The position numbers and the translations under genes were made by a program. From Galaxea fascicularis (lineage: Eukaryota > Cnidaria > Anthozoa > Scleractinia > Euphylliidae): a DNA stretch of 64,000 bases. The notes under the pieces are model-generated. The model did no database searches, was not told where the DNA came from, and saw only the letters and a program-made list of their open reading frames with translations. This document shows positions 56,484 through 64,000 of this stretch, in pieces. Position 1 is the first letter of the stretch, and each line of letters opens with the position of its first letter. Location of the stretch: assembly GCA_948470475.1 (NCBI GenBank), contig OX419341.1, positions 28,058,169 to 28,122,168 on the forward strand, written 5' to 3'.

Positions 56484-56920
56484 TATTATAATGGCATAAT
56501 ATAATGGTACTAAAACCCGAAACAACGAAACGAAACGACCGAAACGAAACCACCGAAACAATGTGATTACATGGATTTTTGGTCTCCTATATTCTGTCCT
56601 TGTAATTCACAATCTCTTCCCCTACTACACAGTTTAAACGTCGTCTCAGGGAGACAAGTAGCGATACTGACTGAGACGTTATCAGTGAATACTTCTTTCC
56701 CTAACTTTTCAATTATTTTCCTTTCTTTTCTTTTCCCATCTGCTTTGGTCGGTGCTCCGCCCTAAAAATACATAAAAAAAATACGAAACCATTTTCTTTC
56801 TTAAAGTCCTAAATGTAAGATAATTCTGTGTTTTGCTGGCTCGTAGCTTCGTTTCGGTCGTTTCGCTTGTTTCGGTGGTTTCGTTTCGTTGTTTCGGGTT
56901 TTAGTACATGCCTATTATAA
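56484..56920. repeat. Inverted pair of CGAAAC-pentamer arrays
   Basis: The left arm reads GTACTAAAACCCGAAACAAC and then repeated CGAAACGA(C). The right arm, near 56845-56906, is its complement, GTTGTTTCGGGTTTTAGTAC at the end. Weaker outer matches (CTATTATAAT and ATTATAATAGG) suggest transposon ends of about 430-bp span. Confidence 0.65.
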
Positions 56921-56956
56921 TTGGTACCACAGTTCGTTGTAACATCGTAACTTTTG

Positions 56957-57220
56957 GGGCCATTCCATTTAATATCCACCCCCCCCCCCCCTATGGATGA
57001 GGTCACCGAGAATTTACCCACTAAGAAAAGAAGATCAAAGTGCCGACACAATACCCCCCCCCCCCTCAGAAATAAGCCAAATTTTGTACTTCCCCTCAGA
57101 AAAAATCGCAAGATCAAAGGATGCTAACTGGTTCACCCCCTCAGAAATGACTTTGCCCACCCCCTTCAGAAAATGTCATCCATAAGGGGGGGGGGGGGTT
57201 GGATATTAAATGGAATGGCC
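56957..57220. mobile_element. Miniature element with long C/G tracts in both arms
   Basis: The left end GGGCCATTCCATTTAATATC is followed by a run of about 13 C and CTATGGATGA. The right arm mirrors it (CATCCATAAGG, G-run, GATATTAAATGGAATGGCCC). The centre repeats CCCCTCAGAAA(T/A) four times. Confidence 0.88.
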
Positions 57221-58125
57221 CTCGCGGCATCAGGCTGGAGAAAAGTGACAGTGCTTAAGTTTGAATTGGTATTTTCTTAGGGTAATAGTGCTATAATGTA
57301 AAAGGAAAAAGAACAGATAACAATATCACGGTCTTACTTCCGCTATCGAATTGGTTCGATTCCTGCTGGGGACTTGGAATTTTCTTTTCCGATGGGAGAG
57401 AAGGGAGAAACAATGGGAAAAAAAAGAGGGATGAGGAGGAGGTAACACAATGAATGGGGAGGTGAAGAGATTAGGTTATCTGTTGCTCCTATTCCCTGCA
57501 AAGAATATTACATTTATCTAAAAACTGAATGAAAAAGTAGGAAAAAACCCAAATCAGCTATAATGTGGCTACAAAGTCGGATAAGAAAAAAAGGCCCATT
57601 CTGATAAATTTGTAATTTATCTGTTTTTTTTAATAAACAGTAAACTTTAAAATTTGTCTGAAAATATTTCACAAAACTTGCTTGGCATTACAGCTGTAAC
57701 AATATTATAATTTGTTACTTTTCTTATTCTGCTTTATGAGTAAATTAAATGATTGCATAAAAAGATGTTGGATGATATCAATCCTCTCTGGATTTGGCTT
57801 TTCACATTTTAGTTTCAACATTACAGTTACAGAAAATTATCTAGAAAAATCCTTGACTGATTCAATTTATTTTACTTTTCATAATGAAGACCTAGTGGTG
57901 TTACATTTTAGACAACCATTTTCAAATTTTGAATCCTTATCCCCTTATTCCATGGTTGGGATTCGTGGATCATTATTCTTTTAGTATGCATATTATTTCA
58001 TTACAATACAACTGTCACTTACATTACAACACAAAACATTACAAAACAGTACTTTACAAACACTAATAATTGCACTAAATTAATTGTTTTCTAGCATGTC
58101 ATAAAAGAAATTTTAACTGCTACTA

Positions 58126-58497
58126 CTAAGGTAATACATATTTTAATTTCTCCGTTGAGGTGAAAACACACTTATTCTTACATAAGGAAAAAGAAGGTTT
58201 TTGGGGTGAAGGATTCAGGAGATTTGATCCAGCAAGGACAGAAGTTGCTTCCATTTCTATGACATTACTTGGTCTCTTATTTTCCAGTTGGTGCATATGT
58301 TTCAGGAAATACAAGAAGTTGTTTTGAGTCAGACACCATTCTTCTGAATGGCATATCCAGAAGAAGTGCTCAGCCATTAGGCAACAAAAATTTATTTGGA
58401 GTTGGAAGTTAAAGTTGTCGGGCTTCAGGCCTGAGGCAGTTCCCATTCCTAATATTATTATGGTTTCTTTTTTGAAAGAATGCCACACACCTGTAAC
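58126..58497 (-). pseudogene. Probable C-terminal remnant of a LINE-type retrotransposon protein
   Basis: The minus strand is open for about 120 codons and reads GLKPDNFNFQLQINFCCLMA, then HFFWICHSEEW and NFLYFLKHMHQLENK. The spacing L-x3-A-x-FFWIC...F-x2-FLK-x4-LE resembles the C-terminal tail of L2/CR1-like ORF2 proteins as I remember them. No reverse-transcriptase motif precedes it. The resemblance is moderate. Confidence 0.4.
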
Positions 58498-59249
58498 CAA
58501 AGGAAAGATTATTCCAAAAAAGTCTTGTGGACCTGATAATTAATGTATAAATGTATCAGGTCCTCTTTTTTGGCATGTCAAAAGGTGCAACTTCCATCTT
58601 CTTTAACCCTATTTTTTGGTGAAAACTATTGGTCGCTAGCCGTCTATGTAAGTTCATGGATCATTATGGACCAATCATTTACTACATTGTAGAGAGGGGT
58701 AGTGATTTTATAAGCAGATCAGTAAAATTTTAAAGTCATTTGAAAGTGGGGGTACATTTTCAAAGGACATGATAATTTGGGGGTATATTATTTTAGCATG
58801 TGACTTTCAACACTTGAGTGACAGGGGTTTCATCTTGTACAACAAAATGTTCAAAAAGAAAGAAAAAACACACAGAGAGAAAAAATACAGGAAAAAATGT
58901 GACTCAGTATCAAGTCTAGGTCAAAGCACTTGATCATGTGCCTTTCATAAAACTTATTCTCAGGGTCTTCTGGAAAATCTCCAAGATGGTGGTGGCTCCC
59001 ATGTAGTGGGGGTTACATTTTTTGTTGGAGATCGTTTTCAAAAGGTACAATAAATAATGTAGTATGCTGGAATTTTTTAATAAAATCACTGTGAAATCTG
59101 TGATGTATTAAATGATTGGTCCCTTCAAGAGGCTTAAGTGAGAGACTGGTCTTAGTAGGGAGGTGGCTTTCTCAAACCTACAGCAGATCAATAAAAAATC
59201 GTCAACTATTTTTTGTCCAAAAATTGTTGTCCAACTCAGGGGTTGCATT

Positions 59250-59345
59250 AGAAGCTGACAAACAGGAAAAACCGATGCCTACTTTGTCTAGATTTTCACT
59301 CAAAATTCATCAGGTTGCCACATACTTTGGTTAGCTCAGACAGCT
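59250..59345. repeat. Interspersed repeat, copy 2 (inverted relative to 43620-43712)
   Basis: On the minus strand it reads CTGTCTGAGCTAACCAAAGT, GTGGCAACCTGATGAATTTT and GAGTGAAAATCTAGACAAAG, matching the copy in NAXD intron 5. Confidence 0.65.
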
Positions 59346-59695
59346 ATTTCAAAAATTATTGAAACCCCAGCATAGTTTCGTTAGCAGTTGATGATTAGTC
59401 CATAGTGTAAACTAATCATCTACTGAGACACTCGATGCAACTGACTGCTAGCGAAACTTTGCTTATACAGCAATTAATATTCAAAGCCTTAAAGGTAACA
59501 TGATACAGGCAGTAGCTGGAGAAGGAGCACTGCCTGTGATGGATGTTACTCCACCATAGGTAACACTGAAGTCACATCATTCAAGTGTGGTGTGTTTGTA
59601 TGTGACAGAACCTTGGTTCCTGGTCTGCTTAGTCAAAAAGCCTTCTTCAGTTGATGAAGTATGCCTTCCAGGAGGTTTTTACTCGGATCAAAACA

Positions 59696-62600
59696 CTAAA
59701 CAGGGCGGTTTTGCGCAGCAGTTTCTGATATAGAAGGAATATCTTCATCCACTGGATTATAGTCAGCATAGTTGTTTGGACAACAGTACCTCCATCCATG
59801 ATAGCCAACAAGCATGATCAGGTAAACAAGTGGAACATAAGCCAGTACATTCACAGCGATTTCAAGCCCATCCTGCACAGATTGCGGTGCATCACTTACA
59901 ACACTTGAGCTGAAATTTGCAACCAAACACAGGTTTGTGAGCAGCACTGCATCAAGCCTGTTAAACCATTGGTACTGTTCATTGTAGGGCTGAAGATACA
60001 GGCAGATCACTACAATAAAGATGCTGGTTACTTCTAGAATAGATCTCTTGAGTGGCCCCAAGGGCCAGAACAGGGCAATAAGCAAGATGCAGATACGGCA
60101 TATGAAGTAATATGCTGCAAACCATCTGTATTGGATTTTGAAGCACCGCTGAAACATGTCAAAGAACAATCTGAAATTCCTCAGGTATGGGAAGTGCTTT
60201 ATGAACCATGGTGTAAATAACAGAAGCAGTGGAACCAAGAAAACAAAAAACACTATCCACAGGCATGCAATAATGGTGAACGGTAAGTGCTCTCTCCAGT
60301 CTCTGGTAAAATCAATGTTACCATCTGCATACAGCACCCACCTTCCATGGATGGAAACATAGTGAACAATGTTGAATGAAATCAAGGTAACATTTGTGTA
60401 ACAGAGAACCAATAGTGTGCAGAATGCATTGGCAACATTCCTGTTTATGTAACAAGAGGGGCGGCGCCTTGCAATCTTCGCCAAAATAAAAAGGAGGAAT
60501 AGAACATACGCAGGGAGAATGTAATTAACACCAAGTTTCTCGAGGTTGTTCATTCCACTGAAAAGGCATGTTCCAACACCTTCAATTCTCCAGTTGGCTA
60601 AACTTATGATGAAAGAGATGAACTTATCAAGGTGCTGCCCTTCTTCCAAAAGAAACAAAATGATCTGATAAGAGTAAAGCCAGGTGTTAAGGTAAGTTGT
60701 GAAAATGTCCAAGTCAATGCGAAACACGACCAAAACTAAAATGGGTATTATTACAAAGAAACCGAAGCCAAGCCACAAATACTTATTACTGCAATCTTTT
60801 CTACACTTTTCATTCCCCAAATTCACAGAATAGTTGTCTTTGCATGCACCACAAAGGATGCTTGACCCATTACGACCAGCAGTGCACATTGTTTCAGGAC
60901 TGTATTTGAAGGCTGACTGTTGGGTGATGTCGCTGCAGTAATCGGGGGGACAAGGGTAGGTACTGAATTCATGGTTAGATATCATTCCTCCCCAATAACC
61001 TCTCTTAAGGAAAACACTTTTGGAGTCAGCACTGCAGTTTGAGATTCCTGGTTCAATCTTACTTGATATGCATGAACATGTCTTGCTATCTGTATTTTGC
61101 TTAAATCCTGGACTGCATGGTCTTAAAGTTAATTTACGTTTGGAATGAGTGTGTACAACACGACCATCAATTGTTCTGATATGAATGCTAAATGATCTTC
61201 CAACTGTTCCTTTGAGGGACAGATTGCCAATATTTGCAGAATCTCCTTGTACAAGGAACAGATCAGAAACTGTGCCCAGTTTGACACTGCCTGCAGTATC
61301 TTGATCACCTTCGTCAATAATGGTTACTTTAACCACGCCTAAAACTAGACTGTTTTTCTCATCAATTAACTCAACTTTAGCATCAAAGACTTCACCAGGC
61401 GAAACATCCCACTCTGACTCATTGAAATTTATCAAGACAGCATCTGTAGATATATGTCTACTCAAACTTAAATTATCTGTGTCTTGATACTCAGTGATGT
61501 TAGGCCACTCAAAAGTTTCAGCGTTGATGCGAGGTTCGCCATCCTGACGGCAACCTTGGAGAGTTGAAGCAAAAACAGAAACACCACCACCGCTGGTCAA
61601 CACCTCATTGCCTTGAAACACCATCTTGGTCTGCCATTCATTTATTTTATCTAAACTAAGACTATTGTTGTAAGCAACAAAGCACCGCCGTGTTCTCAGC
61701 TCAGTGGTGTTAAAAGCCACAACAGGTGGTCCAGAATCCTTTGCATAAAGGGCTCCTCCACGTTCCCTGGCAGTATTATTGATAAAGGTGAGTTGACTGT
61801 GTGGCATAAGCATGATTAATGATGTCCCATATAATCCAAGTGCCCCACCCTGTCCCCCTTCATTATTTCGGAACGTCACATTGTCAAAAACATGTAAAAC
61901 TGCATTTTCAATCACCATGGCTGTGTTATTATTAAATTTGATGATCACCGTTCCCTTAAAAATGATTGGCAAAGAATACGAGTAAATTGCTCCTTGACCA
62001 ATTACTTCTTTATCCTCTGTCAAGACTATGAGGTTGTTTGAGAAGCTGCAGTCTTCAAAAAGAATCGAATAATACTTAGATCCTTCAGCAGTTTTGAACT
62101 GGAGGCCATTAATTGATGGATCCGTTGCTGCAGCAAAAGCAGATCCCAATGTTGCTGTGTTTTTTTTCCAGGTACAGTTTTTGTATTCAATAAACAATCT
62201 ATCATTGTTTTCTTTCAAAGGAGAGCTGAATTCATAATATGCTACTCCACCACCTAAAATTGCATGATTACTTTCAAAGGTGCAATTTTCATACTTCATT
62301 TTGTTAGCCAGTAGCCATCGTTTGTCAGTTTTAGCAGTGGTTCCACTTCTGAAGCCTCCACCTGCAAGATCTGCACTGTTGTTGTTAAATATGCAATTGG
62401 TCACCTCTAATGTATTATTTTGCACCATATCATGAAATTCAATGAAAGCTCCGCCTCCCCATGCAGCATGGTTGTCTTCAAAGTAACAGAGATCGATCAG
62501 GAAAATGTTATTTTCTGCTTTTCCTAGAACAAATACTGATAAACCACCTCCTCGTCCAAATGGAATGTGATCATCGTCAAATGGGTGCTCCACAATTGTT

Positions 62601-63379
62601 TCATATTTTTGATCAGGGGCATAATTACTTTTAAATGTGCAGTTATAGAACGTGTAACTGCTGTTGCTATCATATTGGGCTAATGTTGATGAATTGAGAT
62701 CAAATGGATATAAACCCCCTCGGTAGGTCAACTCAATGTACACCCCGCCTCCAGCAATTGCAACGTCTTTCACAATGGCACTTTGATTGGGGCGATTATT
62801 TTCAAACCTTGAGTTTGAAATCGTCACTTCACCTCCTACATCGTACATATTTAATCCTACCCCAGGACTGTTGACAATCCAGCAGTTGTCAATGACAATG
62901 TTCTTACAGTAAACAAAGAACACAGCAGAGAGAAATTGGATGTGGGCGTACTTATACTCGTCACCAGTAGTGCTCGCATGTAAACCACCACAACCATCAA
63001 AAGAGATTCTAGTAATGTTTATGTCCTCGCTATTTACGAAGGACAAGCTGCCACGACTTCCGCATTTGACCGTGATCAAACCTGCCTCTCCCACTAAACC
63101 AAAGCCATGTACATTTGTAAAAGTAAAATTGTGGGTCAGACTGTAGGAAAAATTTGCAGATTGTATCTCCACCAGAGTCGAATTAGTTACGTGTTGTAAA
63201 GCATAATCCACAGTTCTGCAAGGAATCGATCCGTACAGACAAGCAACGCTATCGTTCCCATCTTGCTGCGAAACAACAATTTTAGGTTTCCAGGTGGTTT
63301 CTGCACACTGAAGAACCAATGGCGCGATCCCTGCCACGCAGATAACAATGATGAACACTGTACAATTTGCTACAGGCAT
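59696..63379 (-). CDS. Single-exon receptor-like protein: Pmp-like beta-helix ectodomain joined to a multi-pass membrane domain
   Basis: The 1,227-residue frame starts at an ATG at 63379 with a signal peptide (VANCTVFIIVICVAGIAP). Residues about 30-640 form a parallel beta-helix, with roughly ten repeats pairing FxxN with a GG(A/G) motif (FEDNHAAWGGGAF, FNNNSADLAGGGF, FESNHAILGGGVA, FRNNEGGQGGALG, FINNTARERGGALY), the pattern seen in chlamydial Pmp proteins. A beta-sandwich-like stretch follows (about 645-755), then a Cys-rich juxtamembrane part (CSCISS...LCGACKDNYSV). From about residue 866 come eight or nine hydrophobic segments, including YLWLGFGFFVIIPILVLVVF, NAFCTLLVLCYTNVTLISF and ILEVTSIFIVVICLYLQPY. 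The short tail is acidic. There are many Asn-linked glycosylation sites. I recognise the architecture as an uncharacterised one and assign no function. A channel, receptor or recognition role is inference. No introns, unlike its neighbours. Confidence 0.85.
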   Translation of the reverse strand: MPVANCTVFIIVICVAGIAPLVLQCAETTWKPKIVVSQQDGNDSVACLYGSIPCRTVDYALQHVTNSTLVEIQSANFSYSLTHNFTFTNVHGFGLVGEAGLITVKCGSRGSLSFVNSEDINITRISFDGCGGLHASTTGDEYKYAHIQFLSAVFFVYCKNIVIDNCWIVNSPGVGLNMYDVGGEVTISNSRFENNRPNQSAIVKDVAIAGGGVYIELTYRGGLYPFDLNSSTLAQYDSNSSYTFYNCTFKSNYAPDQKYETIVEHPFDDDHIPFGRGGGLSVFVLGKAENNIFLIDLCYFEDNHAAWGGGAFIEFHDMVQNNTLEVTNCIFNNNSADLAGGGFRSGTTAKTDKRWLLANKMKYENCTFESNHAILGGGVAYYEFSSPLKENNDRLFIEYKNCTWKKNTATLGSAFAAATDPSINGLQFKTAEGSKYYSILFEDCSFSNNLIVLTEDKEVIGQGAIYSYSLPIIFKGTVIIKFNNNTAMVIENAVLHVFDNVTFRNNEGGQGGALGLYGTSLIMLMPHSQLTFINNTARERGGALYAKDSGPPVVAFNTTELRTRRCFVAYNNSLSLDKINEWQTKMVFQGNEVLTSGGGVSVFASTLQGCRQDGEPRINAETFEWPNITEYQDTDNLSLSRHISTDAVLINFNESEWDVSPGEVFDAKVELIDEKNSLVLGVVKVTIIDEGDQDTAGSVKLGTVSDLFLVQGDSANIGNLSLKGTVGRSFSIHIRTIDGRVVHTHSKRKLTLRPCSPGFKQNTDSKTCSCISSKIEPGISNCSADSKSVFLKRGYWGGMISNHEFSTYPCPPDYCSDITQQSAFKYSPETMCTAGRNGSSILCGACKDNYSVNLGNEKCRKDCSNKYLWLGFGFFVIIPILVLVVFRIDLDIFTTYLNTWLYSYQIILFLLEEGQHLDKFISFIISLANWRIEGVGTCLFSGMNNLEKLGVNYILPAYVLFLLFILAKIARRRPSCYINRNVANAFCTLLVLCYTNVTLISFNIVHYVSIHGRWVLYADGNIDFTRDWREHLPFTIIACLWIVFFVFLVPLLLLFTPWFIKHFPYLRNFRLFFDMFQRCFKIQYRWFAAYYFICRICILLIALFWPLGPLKRSILEVTSIFIVVICLYLQPYNEQYQWFNRLDAVLLTNLCLVANFSSSVVSDAPQSVQDGLEIAVNVLAYVPLVYLIMLVGYHGWRYCCPNNYADYNPVDEDIPSISETAAQNRPV

Positions 63380-63672
63380 TGTGGTTGTCCTTCTTCTTCA
63401 AAACGAGCAATTTTCGGCCGATCACAGTTTTGTCTTCCCCGTTTTCTCAGAACAATAATTTCTTTTTTGGTAGCTAAGTAACCACGCCAGAATTGTTCCA
63501 CGGTTTGAGACACAGACTATGCTGACGGCATGACGATTGAAAGCATTGAAACAATTGATAGCGGAGCTCCAGCGGCCCGAAGGGCCGCAAAGCGGAGCCC
63601 CATACCTATAGAAACCCGTCAACCGCTTTTCTCATGGTAATTTTGGCTAGCGGTATTGCTCGTGGGCGCGAC

Positions 63673-63712
<40 letters not shown>

Positions 63713-64000
63713 CTCGCACAATAATTAATAATACCCTAATAATAATAATAATAATCCAACATGGCGGCCATACTCCAGCTGATCATCTAGTTTACAGCGG
63801 ACATCTTTGATATTAGACATCCATGTCAACGTCAATTGACACCTGTCAAAACAACGTATCCGCTGACCAGTATCACGTGACCATATTGCGGGCTCAAGTT
63901 ATGAGCAGTCGAGGTCAGCTGTTTTTTTGAAGTTGACCGCTGACCAGATACTGGTCTTCAATTCGATCGCAGGCTCAAGCCAGGCCAAAACGAGGCGTAA
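63380..64000. other. Upstream region of the beta-helix gene with repeats
   Basis: It presumably holds the promoter of the gene starting at 63379. It also contains a GAC trinucleotide run (63671-63712), an AAT run (about 63738-63755) and a direct pair, CCGCTGACCAGTATCACGTG near 63859 and CCGCTGACCAGATACTGG near 63938. The pair may belong to an element that continues past the right edge. Confidence 0.5.

Larger units (their letters stand above)
56281..59695. other. Spacer between the Penelope element and the beta-helix receptor gene
   Basis: It contains the CGAAAC inverted arrays (56484-56920), a G/C-tract miniature element (56957-57220), a probable LINE remnant (58126-58500) and a repeat shared with the NAXD intron (59250-59345). 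A further inverted repeat lies at 59384-59463 (TTTCGTTAGCAGTTGATGAT and its diverged complement). No host gene was recognised. Confidence 0.6.

Noticed and set aside
1..64000. CRISPR arrays, operons or other prokaryotic systems
   Set aside because: No regularly spaced repeats of that type exist, and introns, SINEs and animal gene families show that this is eukaryotic nuclear DNA.

Overview
This window is animal nuclear DNA, most likely from a cnidarian and plausibly a stony coral. It is AT-rich, its genes are intron-rich with GT-AG introns, and the coding exons match metazoan families (WDR17, NAXD, protocadherin). Introns and spacers are full of short inverted-repeat transposons and tRNA-derived SINEs. 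The window also carries BEL/Pao and Penelope-like retroelements. Naming an anthozoan is inference from the gene and repeat mix. One run of 200 Ns (53801-54000) shows this is a draft assembly.

Layout. 160-13811 (minus): the 5' half of a WDR17 orthologue, 13 coding exons, running off the left edge. 14061-18043: spacer with a SINE and a dead LINE fragment. 18044-24182 (plus): a secreted protein with a signal peptide, a dibasic site, a WAP domain, a second Cys-rich stretch and a long Pro/Gln/Asn-rich tail. 24183-26146: spacer with two miniature transposons and two hairpins. 26147-35008 (minus): a two-exon protocadherin-like receptor with seven cadherin repeats, one membrane span and a tail ending in PPPY and PDZ-ligand motifs. 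35009-39151: its promoter, a diverged second copy of that promoter with no gene behind it, and a block of GGAGTTA/TAACTCC repeats. 39152-47391 (minus): NAXD, the NAD(P)H-hydrate repair dehydratase, nine exons. 49615-56250: a BEL/Pao element (minus) and a Penelope-like element (plus), on either side of the assembly gap. 59696-63379 (minus): a single-exon 1,227-residue protein that joins a bacterial Pmp-like beta-helix ectodomain to a multi-pass membrane domain. It is the most unusual gene here.

The genes do not form a pathway. WDR17 and NAXD are housekeeping-type genes. The other three encode secreted or cell-surface proteins that could take part in adhesion, matrix or recognition. Transposable elements explain much of the remaining structure, including two nested insertions that can be read base by base and three elements flanked by TTAA. 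Exon boundaries were assigned by hand from splice sites, reading phase and remembered homologues. No database search was run.
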